64,000 nucleotides of DNA from CAVRCA01 sp963719345. Its GTDB lineage: Bacteria; Pseudomonadota; Alphaproteobacteria; Acetobacterales; Acetobacteraceae. A model generated the notes under the pieces. It was not told the origin of the DNA. It saw only the letters and a list, made by a program, of their open reading frames with translations, and did no database searches. Shown in pieces: positions 16,427 through 26,035 of this stretch (position 1 is its first letter; each line of letters starts with the position of its first letter). The stretch lies in contig CAVRCA010000004.1 of assembly GCA_963719345.1 (NCBI GenBank), positions 186,001 to 250,000 on the forward strand, written 5' to 3'. The translations under genes and the position numbers were made by a program.

Positions 16427-17938
16427 CTAGAACGGCTCGATCAAGCGTTTGCGGGTGGTCCGAGGCGGTGGTGGTGGCACCGTGGCAAGCGTGTTCAGCA
16501 GCACCGCCTGCGTGTCGGCCGGGTCGATGACGTCGTCGTATTGGAAACGGCCCGCGACTTCCATCGCGGTGTTGGAACGCTTCAGCTCCGCCGTCAGCCG
16601 AGCCCGCAATGCGGCACGCGCGCTCTCGTCGGACTCGGCGTCAAGCTCCTTGCGATAGATGATGTTTGCCGCTCCCTCGAGACCCATGCCGCCGAACTCC
16701 GCGGTCGGCCAAGCGAGCAGGATGGAGGGGTGCAACGGTCGCGAGCCCATGACGTAGTAGCCGAGCCCGTACGCCTTCCGCAGCACAACGGTCATGATCG
16801 GGATGTCCGCGTTAGCGAGGGCCGCCAGGATGCGGGCGCTGCGCCGCACAAGCCCCGTTTTCTCGACCTCGGGTCCGACCATCAGGCCCGGCGTGTCGCA
16901 CAGCACCAGCAGCGGCAGATCGAATGCATCACAGATCTGAATAAAGTGCGCCGCTTTGTCGGAGGCGGGTCCGTCGATCGCACCGGCGAGGAACATCGGC
17001 TGGTTGGCAATCACCCCCACCGCTCGGCCACCGATCCGGACCAGCGCGGTTATCATCGCGCGGCCGTAAAGCGGCTTTAGCTCCATGGTGGTGCCCCGAT
17101 CGGCGAGCACCGAAATCACGCCGCGCACGTCATATGCGCGCCGAGGGTTTTGCGGCACCACGTCGCGAAGGACTCGTTGGTCTGCCACTTCCCCTGTGCT
17201 CGCAGGTGGGCCGAAATAGTCAAGATACTGCTTGGCGCGTGCAACCGCTTCGGCGCAGTCGTCGACCAGGATATCGATTACGCCGGAGGCCGCATGCACC
17301 GCAGCCGGGCCGATCTCTTCCGGGGTCAGCTTCACCCCCAGCGCCGCCTCCACCAGCGGCGGCCCTGCCATTCCCATCGAAGAAGCCCTCAGCCCGATGA
17401 GCAGGTCGCACATGCCGGCGAGGTTTGCTTGCCCCGCGAAGGCGCGGCCCGGCAGGATGCCGATGGTGGGGACCAAGCCCGAAAGACGCGCGAACACGAC
17501 GAACGTATCGGAGGAGCCGCGCCCTTCGACACGCATGTCGTGCGGCCGCGCACCACCGCCGTCGAGCCAGCAGATCACCGCCAGGCGGTGCTTCTCGGCG
17601 TGCGCAAACATCCGCGCCGTCTTGGCGTGATTTACGGCACTCTGCGTGCCGGCATAGACCATGTAGTCGTAGCCGACGAAGTCGATCGGTCGCCCGTTGA
17701 CGCGTCCGGTGCCCATCACCACGCCGTCGGCCGCGCCGGACATGCCGGGCACTGCCGGTCGCGCAAGACCACCAAATTCGACGAAGCTGTCCGGATCGAG
17801 CAGGGCTGCTGCCGCCTCGCGCACGGTCCACCGTCCGCGCCCGTGCTGGCGGGCGACGGCAGCCGCCCGCGCGTCGTCCTGGATCGCCGCCCGGGCACGC
17901 AGCACCTCCTCAAGCGGCGAATTGGCCTCGTCGCTCAT
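16427..17938 (-). CDS. Acyl-CoA carboxylase beta (carboxyltransferase) subunit, first of two
   Basis: A 503-residue carboxyltransferase with the tandem crotonase-like fold of propionyl-/methylcrotonyl-/geranyl-CoA carboxylase beta subunits, which move carboxyl from carboxybiotin to acyl-CoA. ATG 17938 overlaps the upstream stop (ATGA). Motifs: DPDSFVEFGGLARP, acyl-CoA-binding SSMGMAGPPLVEAALGV, and the C-terminal biotin-side segments VLCDTPGLMVGPEVEKTG, RKAYGLGYYVMG and AWPTAEFGGMGLEGAANIIY. No biotin carboxylase or biotin carrier gene is in the window, so a partner must be elsewhere or the protein acts differently. A second, distinct beta subunit lies upstream at 18362. Confidence 0.9.
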   Translation of the reverse strand: MSDEANSPLEEVLRARAAIQDDARAAAVARQHGRGRWTVREAAAALLDPDSFVEFGGLARPAVPGMSGAADGVVMGTGRVNGRPIDFVGYDYMVYAGTQSAVNHAKTARMFAHAEKHRLAVICWLDGGGARPHDMRVEGRGSSDTFVVFARLSGLVPTIGILPGRAFAGQANLAGMCDLLIGLRASSMGMAGPPLVEAALGVKLTPEEIGPAAVHAASGVIDILVDDCAEAVARAKQYLDYFGPPASTGEVADQRVLRDVVPQNPRRAYDVRGVISVLADRGTTMELKPLYGRAMITALVRIGGRAVGVIANQPMFLAGAIDGPASDKAAHFIQICDAFDLPLLVLCDTPGLMVGPEVEKTGLVRRSARILAALANADIPIMTVVLRKAYGLGYYVMGSRPLHPSILLAWPTAEFGGMGLEGAANIIYRKELDAESDESARAALRARLTAELKRSNTAMEVAGRFQYDDVIDPADTQAVLLNTLATVPPPPPRTTRKRLIEPF

Positions 17939-18357
17939 GCGAGGCGCTCCCGCTTGAACCGGACCCCGGCCGCCGCGCCGTCCCAAGTATCGGGCGTGCG
18001 GCCTTCTGCCCGCAACACATGCTTCTGGACCTTCTGCGTCTGGTTCTTCGGCAGTTGCGCGAGAAAGCGGACGAAGCGGGGGATCATGCAATGTGGCAAG
18101 CGCGGCTCGAGGCAGGTGAGAAGTTTGGCCGGATCGAGTTGACGGCCCGGGACAAGCGCAATCACCGCCATCACCTCGTCTTCGGCGAACTCGCTCGCCG
18201 CGGCGACCACCGCTGCCTCACGCACATCCGGATGCGCGGCGATCTCCCGTTCCACCTCGAACGACGAAACGTTCTCACCGCGCCGGCGGATCGCATCCTT
18301 CAGCCGATCGCGAAGCACGCATTGATCGGGCGCCGGCCTCCGGAGATCGCGGTGCAC
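17935..18357 (-). pseudogene. Acyl-CoA ligase (AMP-forming), C-terminal subdomain only
   Basis: 140 codons matching only the mobile C-terminal lid of ANL-superfamily acyl-CoA synthetases: RLKDAIRRRGENVSSFEVER, HPDVREAAVVAAASE, and PRFVRFLAQLPKNQTQKVQK with the conserved Lys near the end. The entire ATP-binding N-terminal domain (about 400 residues) is missing, and the fragment begins immediately after the stop of the upstream carboxyltransferase, so a deletion has fused the two regions. Its stop overlaps the next start (ATGA), implying that the intact gene was part of this operon. Confidence 0.82.
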
Positions 18358-18361
18358 TGCG

Positions 18362-19945
18362 CTAAACCGGGATTACGGAGCGGAATTTTGGCGGCAGGCG
18401 GTTGTCTCGGCGAGGCGGCACGCGGTCCAGAATGTCGATGAGCCGGCGACGCGTGTCGCGCGGGTCAATCACGTCATCGACGCCGTAACCTTCCGCCGCG
18501 CGCAGCGGGTCGACGCGGGTACGGACGTCGTCGATGATTGCCTGCCGCGTCGCCACGGGATCGGCAGCATCCCGGTAGCTGCGCTTATAGGCGACGTCGA
18601 CCGCGCCTTCGATCGACATGGCACATATTTCGGCAGTTGGCCAAGCAAGACACGCGTCGGCATCAAAGCTACGGCCACCACACATCGCGAGATAGCCGAG
18701 GCCGTATCCCTTGCGCAGGATGACAGAAATCCGGGGCACCGTGGCGTGGCCGAGTTCATGCAACAGCTTGGCGCTACGCCGTCCCAGCATTGTCCGCTCC
18801 GCGGGAGACCCGATCGAGAAGCCAGGGATATCCACAAGATAGATCAGCGGCAGCCCATAGGCGTCGCAGAGCGCGATGAAGTGCGCCGCCTTTTCGCACG
18901 CCGGCGAGTTGAGCATCCCGCCCAGGCGCTGCGGCTGGTTGGCGATGAACCCGACTGGGCGACCGGCAAGCCGGGCGAGGCTGGTGACGACGTTGGCAGC
19001 ATAGGAGGGCTTGATTTCCAGGGAGGTCTCGCGATCGGCGATTTCGGCGATCACGCGGCGAACATCATAGCTCTTGCGCGTGTTGGCCGGCACGAGGTCG
19101 AGCAAACTCTCCTCTCGGCGGTACGACGGGTCGCCCGTTTTCTGCATTGGCAGCGCCGCACGAGCATTGGAGGGGAGAAAGGAAAGAAACCGCCGCACCG
19201 CTTGGAGCGCCTCGTCCTCACTGTCGCAGGCGAGGTCGGCAAGGCCGTTGCGGGTTTGCGCATCGGCGCCGCCGATCGCTTGCCCGTCGACCGTCTCGCC
19301 AGTGCCTGCCTTCACCAGCGCGGGACCGGCAAGGCCCATAGTCGACTGGCTGCGCACCATCACCACGAAATCCGCCATTCCGGCATAGTTGGTCGGACCG
19401 GCAAAGCCAGCCCCGAGCATGGCGGCCACCATCGGGACCCAACCGGACATCCGGGCAAAGTCGTGGAAGGTGGAGTTGGCACGAGCGAAATGCCGAGAAT
19501 CCTGGCCGTCCTGGATACGGTGCCCGCCGCCGTCAAGCAGGAACACCAGCGGCACGCCGCCCTGCATCGCTTGCCCGGCGAGCCGACGCAGCTTCTCGCT
19601 GCCGAGCACGCCGCTGCTGCCGCCGAGCACGGTGAAGTCCTGTGCCGCGACCATTGCCCAGCGGCCCTCGATCCGTGCCGTGCCGGTGATCATGCCGTCG
19701 GCGGGCGCTCGCGGGCCGAAGGTTTCGTCGCGCACCAGTGCGCCGGTTTCGGTGAAGCTGCCCGGATCGCAGAGCAGCGCGATGCGCTCGCGCGCCGTGT
19801 ACGCCGCCCGCGTGCGCTGCTTGGCGACGGCATCAGGGCGGCTGGCATCGGCAATCTCACTGCGCGCAGCCTCGACGGCATGCAAACGCTCGCGACTGTC
19901 GGCGTCGCGCGGGATGCGCTGCACGCGTTGATTAGCCCTCGTCAT
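18362..19945 (-). CDS. Acyl-CoA carboxylase beta (carboxyltransferase) subunit, second of two
   Basis: A 527-residue carboxyltransferase, clearly related to but not a copy of 16427-17938. Start ATG 19945 overlaps the TetR-remnant stop. Motifs: AAYTARERIALLCDPGSFTE, VVMVRSQSTMGLAGPALVKA, GFIANQPQRLGGMLNSPACE, VDIPGFSIGSPAERTMLG, ILRKGYGLGYLAMCGG, LAWPTAEICAMSIEGAVDVA. Two different beta-type subunits in one operon may form a heteromeric enzyme or serve two substrates. As for its neighbour, no biotinylated partner is seen nearby. Confidence 0.9.
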   Translation of the reverse strand: MTRANQRVQRIPRDADSRERLHAVEAARSEIADASRPDAVAKQRTRAAYTARERIALLCDPGSFTETGALVRDETFGPRAPADGMITGTARIEGRWAMVAAQDFTVLGGSSGVLGSEKLRRLAGQAMQGGVPLVFLLDGGGHRIQDGQDSRHFARANSTFHDFARMSGWVPMVAAMLGAGFAGPTNYAGMADFVVMVRSQSTMGLAGPALVKAGTGETVDGQAIGGADAQTRNGLADLACDSEDEALQAVRRFLSFLPSNARAALPMQKTGDPSYRREESLLDLVPANTRKSYDVRRVIAEIADRETSLEIKPSYAANVVTSLARLAGRPVGFIANQPQRLGGMLNSPACEKAAHFIALCDAYGLPLIYLVDIPGFSIGSPAERTMLGRRSAKLLHELGHATVPRISVILRKGYGLGYLAMCGGRSFDADACLAWPTAEICAMSIEGAVDVAYKRSYRDAADPVATRQAIIDDVRTRVDPLRAAEGYGVDDVIDPRDTRRRLIDILDRVPPRRDNRLPPKFRSVIPV

Positions 19946-20196
19946 GGTGTGTTCCCCGCCAGCGCGCGGCTGAGCTGGCGCACGAGGTCGCGCTCGGACT
20001 GACACAGCTTGCCGGCAGTGCCTTGAGCCGCGATCAGACGGACGCCCGCGGCGATCAGTCGCCGGTCCGACTTGGCCCGGCGGGCCCGCTGCGTTTGTCG
20101 TTCCGGCCGACGCTTTGATTGGACGAGGGGCACGGGAGAAAGCCGGGACTTGTTGACGGACCAGTAAGTAGTACCATCCGGGGAACCGATCCGCAA
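19942..20196 (-). pseudogene. TetR-family regulator remnant
   Basis: An 84-codon frame whose middle, RARRAKSDRRLIAAGVRLIA followed by AQGTAG, matches helix 1 of a TetR DNA-binding domain. The recognition helix-turn-helix and ligand domain are missing: the reading jumps to SERDLVRQLSRALAGNTP, which looks like a TetR C-terminus, and stops overlapping the carboxyltransferase start. An internal deletion has therefore removed most of a local regulator of the carboxylase operon. The proposed start is not certain. Confidence 0.55.
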
Positions 20197-20435
20197 CGCG
20201 ACGGCGCAGAGAGTCGACAGATAAAATGAAACTGGCGACAGCCGCGGGTGGAAACTGCTACCGCGCCCCCCCGAGCTCGCGGGCTCAATCCTCGGGACGC
20301 CACTCTTGCACCGGCCTTACCGGGATGCCTCGTATGTTTCGCGAGGCGGTTTTCAGGGCCGGTGTATAGCCCGGCTCTGCCGTCCCGAAAGATGCCGAAG
20401 CGGCAGAGTGGGGATTGCATCTGTTATTGCACCTG
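20197..20435. other. Non-coding stretch between TetR remnant and aldehyde dehydrogenase pseudogene
   Basis: About 240 bases with no convincing gene, only short overlapping open frames. It presumably contained the promoter of the carboxylase operon. I see no tRNA, terminator or mobile-element end that I can support. Confidence 0.4.
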
Positions 20436-21633
20436 TTAGGGTGAAAGTGCAGCGGTGATCGCCTTGGTCTCCGTATAGGAATGGAAGATCTCCTCCGAAC
20501 TCTCACGGCCCAGCCAGACTGTTGCAGCCCCCGAACGGTTGGGCGGCATCAAACACGTTGTGGCAGTTGATCCACACGGTGCCGGCACGGAGGCGGTTGG
20601 CGACCCAGTGGGCCAGCGAGTGGTCGCGAATCCAGACACTGGCAGCGAGGCCGTAGCTTGTCTTGTTGGCCTCGCGGGTGATCCGCTCCAAGTCGTCGTC
20701 GGCGAACGACGCGGCGCAGACCACCGGACCTGAAATCTCCTCACGGACGACCTTCATCTGGTCGGTGGTGTCGGCAAGCACCCTCGGAGCCACGAAATAG
20801 CCCTGGTTGCCCACGCGGTCGCTGCCTTTGACGACACGGGCTCCCTCGTCACGGCCCGAACTGAGGAACCCGGTGACGCGCTTGAACTGCTTTTCGGAGA
20901 CCAGCGGCCCGATCTCGGTGGACGGGTCCATGCCCTCGCCGACCTTCAGCTTGCCGGCGATCTCGGCTACGCCTTCGACAATCTGGTCATAGACCTTCTT
21001 GTGCGCGAGCAGGCGCGAGCCGGCGACACAGCACTGGCCCATGTTGAAGAAGATCGCATTGGCCGCGCCGGCCGCCAGCGCCGGGGCGAGCTTCCAGGCC
21101 GCCATCAACAGCGGGAAGCTCCACGGGATGATCTGGCCGACGACGCCGACCGGCTCCTTGCGCGAATAGGTGAGCCACTCGCCGGGCATCGAGATGTCGC
21201 TGGTGCGGCCGGTGATCTTGGTGGCCCAACCGGCCATGTAGCGAAACGTGTCGATCGCCAGCGGGACATCGGCCACGCGGGCGACCGCGACAGGCTTGCC
21301 GTTGTCGATCGATTCCAGCTGGGCGAACTCCTCGGTATGCTGCTCAATCAGGTCGGCGAGTTTCCACAACAGCCGGCCGTGTACCGACGGCGCGGTGCGG
21401 GACCATTCCTTGTCGTCGAAGGCACGACGAGCGGCGGCGACGGCGCGATTGACATCCTCCACATCGCCTTCGGCCACGTTGCTGATCACGGTCCCGGTTG
21501 CCGGGTTGTACACCGCAAACGTCTTGCCCGAAGCCGCTGGTACGAACTTGCCGTCGATCAACAGCTGGCCGCCACGGCCGAGTTGTTCGGCGACTTGCGG
21601 GCTTAGCCGCTGGTCGAGTGCGACTGCATCGAT
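20436..21633 (-). pseudogene. Aldehyde dehydrogenase, internally deleted and frameshifted
   Basis: An NAD(P)-dependent aldehyde dehydrogenase superfamily gene. The N-terminal half is normal (GKFVPAASGKTFAVYNPATG, EPVGVVGQIIPWSFPLLMAA). Then APALAAG is joined in frame to AANAIFFNMGQCCVAGSRLL, dropping about 90 residues, including the cofactor-binding FTGSTEVG segment and the general-base Glu of the ELGGK motif. The catalytic Cys region (GQCC) remains. Near 20505 two single bases are missing, so the normal end (RESSEEIFHSYTETKAITAA) is in another frame. The place where a start codon is expected, after GGGAGAG, reads ATC at 21633-21631. Confidence 0.85.
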
Positions 21634-22034
21634 GGTATTTCTCTCCCTATAAGTTCCAGCTCCGTGAGCCGCTTGCGTCACGAGCGTCACCCCAGGACGA
21701 TATGTCACATCGGCTATAGCGGGTCGAATCAACTCGCGGCCGAGCAGCCCCAGGACCCCTCTGCGCGGTCGGGTGGAAATCGGCCAGCCTCATAATAAGC
21801 CCCACGAACATCCAAACATAAAGCACTGTCACGATTGCAAACGGCAGAAGGAAAATCATCAGCTGTCGACGAGTCTCGATGATGATCGTCGTCGACGCGT
21901 TCTGAAATCCCTCGGATCGATATGGTCCATCGCAAACAGCAAGAATGCGCCGCCTCGCCGCCAGTCCGGCCGCCCGGTAGCCAGTGTTCGGCTTCGCCTC
22001 CATCGCCGGTGGCGCGCCGTCCTCCGTCGGCGGC

Positions 22035-25000
22035 ATGACGGACCACCTGCTGAACAACACGCTGTCGCCCGAGCAGTCCCGCCTTGCCGCCTACTACACA
22101 AGAGGCCTGGCCCGGCAGCCGGACCAGGAGCTTTCTGTCTGCGCCGAACTCGTGGCCAACGGGCACCTGCCGCACGACGAGGCCATGGACCGCCTGATGG
22201 AGGGCTGGCTGCGCAGGGGCGGCGATCCCGATCGGCTGGAGGCGGCCGGCGACCGCATCGCGGCCCGCTTGGACGATGCGATCCGGCGGGTCGAGAAGGG
22301 CGAGCCGGCGATCGCGCCGCCCCTGGCGGTCCTGCGGCCCGACATGCACCCCCTGGTCGCCCAGGGGCTCGGCATCGACCCCGAGGTGCCGCTCACGCGC
22401 GACCAGATCAACGGCCTGCTGGCTGGGCGGAGCGCTGATGGCGAGAAGATCGAGGGCAAGACCTACGCCAAGGTGCGCCATCTCGGGGTCAACCCGAAGA
22501 CCGGCGAGGAGACCGTCAGCCAGCCGATCGGCAGCTACGATTTTACGCCGTCGCCGGACAAGTCGGTGTCGGTCGCCTGGGCGTTCGCGCCGCCGACCGA
22601 GCAAGCCGCCATCTTCCACGCCCATGTCGAGGCGGCCCGGACGGCCATGGCCTATATGGCCAAGGAGATCGGCGTCGTCCGCACCGGGGCCGGCGGCGAG
22701 GGCGAGGAACTCCCCGGCCACGTGACCTGGCTTGAGTTCACGCATCATACGGCGCGACCCGTCAAAGTCCTGTCGGGGAACGGCGGGACGCGGATGGTGC
22801 GGATCGAGAACGCGCCGGGCGATCCCGACCTCCACACCCACATGCTCGTCCCCAACGTCGTCTACGCGGAAGGCGGGACCAAGGTCGGGTCGCTCAACAC
22901 CAAGCGCATCGCCGGCTTCATGTTCGAGGCGGACGCGCTCTACCACGCCACGCTGGCGCAGAACCTGCGGGACGCCGGGTTCGATGTGGTGATGGACGAG
23001 AAGACCGGTGCTGCCCGCATGGTCGCGGTGCCGGATGAGATGCGGGCCCTGTTCTCCAAGCGCACGAACGCCGGCGAGGCTGCCGCCCGGGCCTTTACGG
23101 CCGAACGCGGCGAGAACTGGGACGAGCTGAGCCCCGAGCAGCAGACCGCGCGGACGAGGACGGCGGCGCAGGCGGCCGACCAGAAGGGCGGCAAGGACGG
23201 CGTCGCCGACATCGCCGACTGGAAGCGCCAGGCCCGGGACGCGGCGGGCTGGGAGCCGCGCTCCTTCCTGGCCTACGGGCCGCCGGCACCCGAGCTGGCG
23301 CCCGGGCAGCGGATCAGGATGGCCTACGACGCCGCGCTTCCCTTCGTCGCCGGCAAGCTCGAGCAGAAGGCCGTCATCTCCCACTGGGACCTGCGGACGG
23401 CGGCCGGGCGCGGGCTGGTCCACGCCGGCATCAAGGACGCCGACGACCTCGGCGCCGTGACCGCGCTCATGCGCCAGGAGGGCGTCGACCAGTACGGGGA
23501 ACGCACCGCCCTCGTCTGGGGCGAGGAAGACAAGCGCATCGCGGTGACGACGACGCTGCACGCGCGGGAGGAGCTTGAGTTCGTCGCCTTGGCGAAGGAG
23601 GCCGCCGGCGATCGCAGCGGGGCGCTGCCGGCCGGCGTGCTGCGCCGGCACATCCGGGACAGCGGCCTCGACTTCTCCGACGACCACGGCCGGGCGCAAC
23701 GGGCGATGATCGAGCGCCTGGGAACCGGCGGCGGCCTTGGCGTGGCGATCGCCGCCGCCGGGGCGGGCAAGACCACGGCCCTGCAGCCCCTGGTCGCCGC
23801 CTGGAAGGAACAGGGGCGGCAGGTCTTTGGCGCCTCGCTGGCGTGGCGACAGGCCGACGACATGGTGGAGGCCGGCATCGACAGGCAAAACGTCAAGGCG
23901 TTCTCGGTGCTGATCGACGCGGCCAAAGGGGGCGACATCAAGCTCGACAGGAACTCGGTCGTTACAGTTGACGAGTGGGGCCTGCTGGGAACACGTCAGG
24001 GACTGGAGCTGCTGCGGCTGCGTGAGCAGCACGGCTTCTCGATCGTCGCGTTGGGTGACGACAAGCAATGCAGCTCCATCCAGGCCGGCGCCATCATCGA
24101 GCTGAGCCGGCGTGCGCTCGGGCCCGAGCAGGTCCCGGTGATCGTCACCACGGTGCGCCAGCAGACCGAGCGCGAGCGGGAGATCGTCGGGCTGTTCCGC
24201 GCGGGGCGGGCCAAGGAGGCGCTCGACATGAAGCGCCAGGACGGCACCGCCGAGATGGTTCCGGGCGGCTACAACGAGGCCGTGGCGCGGGTCGCCAGGC
24301 TCTACGCCGAGCGAACGCGGGAGACCGGCGCCGCGCCTACCGTGAGCGCGCCGACCAACGCGGACGCGCACCGCATCAGCCTCGCCATCCGGGACGAGCG
24401 CCGCGCCATGGGCCAGGTCGGGCCGGACGAGAAGCGCATCCAGGTTGTCGACCCGGATGGGCGCGTGGCCGACATGGCGCTCGCCAAGGGGGACCGGGTG
24501 CGGCTGTTCAAGAGCACCGGGGCGCGCTTCGCGGACGGCGGCGGCGGCAGCATCGGCCGCAACGGCTCGGTGCTCGAGGTGGTCGCCCTCGACGACAGGG
24601 GCATGACGGCCCGGTCAGCCAAGACGGGCAGGGAAGGGTGGGTGGCCTGGGAGAGCCTGGCCGACACGGACCGGGCGCGTCCGCCTGGCCTATGGCGAGG
24701 TGATGACCATCCACACCGCGCAAGGCAGCACGGCGCCGGAGCACATCGTCGCCCTGCCGTCCGGCAGCCAGGCGGTGAACGGGCTGCAAGCCTACTCGGC
24801 CGGCACACGCCACCGGCAGCAATCGTTCCTGGTGACGAGCGAGGCGGCCGAGCGGCAGGACGTGCGCCAGCGTCGTCCGCTGAACGACACGCGCGAGATC
24901 ACCTTGGACGACAAGTGGGGCAACGTCGGGCGGAACTTCAGCGCCCAGCCGGCAAAGGATCTCGCACTCGACATGCTGGACCGCGTCCGCAAGCTCCGGC

Positions 25001-25239
25001 GCGGCTCGGCCATCCAGTTCCCGCGCGGCCTGTCGGTTGCCGAGCAACGCGTCGCCAACGGCTATCCGCCGTCGGAGCTGCACACGATCGGGATGCGCCA
25101 GAAGCTGGCCGCGATCGGGCCGGCGATCAAGCACGCCAGGGCGCAGGTCATGCGCGTCACCCGCGACCTGCGCCAGAGACTGATGCCGGATCACCGGCTT
25201 CGGCAGGGGCCCGACCGTGGTCCAACGATTTCGCTATAG
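22035..25239 (+). pseudogene. MobF-type conjugative relaxase/helicase (TraA/TrwC-like), frameshifted
   Basis: ATG 22035 begins MTDHLLNNTLSPEQSRLAAY, with the YY catalytic tyrosine region just after. The relaxase domain includes YDFTPSPDKSVSVAWAFA and the metal-binding histidine motif DPDLHTHMLVPN. The helicase part has Walker A AAAGAGKTTAL and Walker B-like VTVDEWGLLGT. Near 24680 one extra C shifts the frame. The true continuation, GRVRLAYGEVMTIHTAQGST (helicase motif VI) to the C-terminus, is in the +1 frame and ends at 25239, while the original frame runs into unrelated codons to 25340. No other transfer genes or a recognisable oriT are nearby. Confidence 0.88.
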
Positions 25240-25530
25240 TCAGCGATCCCAGGAGGGACAGCAAAGCACCCCTATTGGAAGTTGTCGCTTCGATGTTCCT
25301 CGGGCTCCCTGCGCCGACCCGTCATCCTGCCTACCGATAAGCAACCGAACGGATGCGGCCCAACCGAACACTATCATCTGGCTTGCCATCCCAGGTGGCC
25401 TGCCATGGCGGCCAGCATGCCAGACGAGACAGTTGAGAAAGAGACCACTCCCGTGAAGCGAGTTGAAGCCGCTCGGTCCGCCTTTGGGGCAAGGCCGCTG
25501 CCGGTGGGAAAGCCCGCGAGCGGTCAACAG
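25240..25530. other. Non-coding stretch downstream of the relaxase
   Basis: About 290 bases of mixed composition with only overlapping short open frames. I see no recognisable gene, repeat or terminator. It may be a junction between two deleted segments, since the relaxase tail and the beta-helix fragment have unrelated neighbours. Confidence 0.35.
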
Positions 25531-25985
25531 TCAGCGCCAAAAAAGCCGGTCGGGCCTATGACTTACACGGTGACGAAGGGGTCCGGATGTTTTCTGGTCG
25601 AGAAAGATGTCGACGGGCTGCCCGACGACGGATCCGGTTGTTGGTCGAACGGCACGGTGCTCGCGTACGAGCTTGCGTTCGATGGTGCGGGAGCCGCCGC
25701 TTGTGGCACCGTTGTTGTAAGCGACGTTCAGCGCGACGACGGTGCCGCCGTGGTATGAGAACTGCCGGTTCGTATCGATGATGATGCCGTTGCCATCGGT
25801 TTTCGAGTTGAAGTTGATGGCTGTGCTGTCCACCTTCTGGTCATTGTTGTAGGCGACGTTGGCGACGACGAACGTCTTGTTTGCGCTACTGCTATCGACG
25901 TCGTGCGACTGGAAAACATTGAACGCGCTGCCGCCATACGGATTGTAGTAGGCGTCGCCGGGACCACTCACACCTCCATCCCAGA
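25531..25985 (-). pseudogene. Right-handed parallel beta-helix protein fragment
   Basis: The minus-strand reading GPGDAYYNPYGGSAFNVFQS, VVANVAYNNDQKVDSTAINF, DGNGIIIDTNRQFSYHGGTV, VALNVAYNNGATSGGS shows the repeated NVAYNN coils of pectate-lyase-like right-handed beta-helix proteins, usually secreted. The N-terminal part is lost where an IS3-type end occurs (about 25985), and the C-terminal side loses similarity near 25680. Only a few coils remain. Confidence 0.5.
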
Positions 25986-26032
25986 AATCATCTGCTTGCG
26001 AAGTGTCACAATCAACCGGATGGCGGGGGAGG
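25978..26032. repeat. Solitary IS3-type element end
   Basis: About 50 bases here (cores GAAATCATCTGCTTGCGAAG and GTGTCACAATCAAC) align with the right end of the IS3 element at 9115-9170 (GAAATCGTCCGCCTTGCGAG and GTGTCCCAATCAAG). No IS3 coding sequence is attached. It marks where an IS3 relative once sat and where the beta-helix gene was cut. Confidence 0.5.
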
Positions 26033-26035
26033 CAC

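Noticed and set aside
21647..21859. Possible 70-residue minus-strand membrane peptide (MIFLLPFAIVTVLYVWMF...)
   Set aside because: One hydrophobic stretch is convincing as a peptide, but there is no ribosome binding site I trust, no family, and it runs into the aldehyde dehydrogenase upstream region; probably a scrap of a deleted gene.
21729..24371. 880-codon open frame on the minus strand opposite the relaxase
   Set aside because: It is exactly antisense to a gene with clear relaxase/helicase motifs, and its translation has no recognisable domain; such mirror frames are common in GC-rich DNA.
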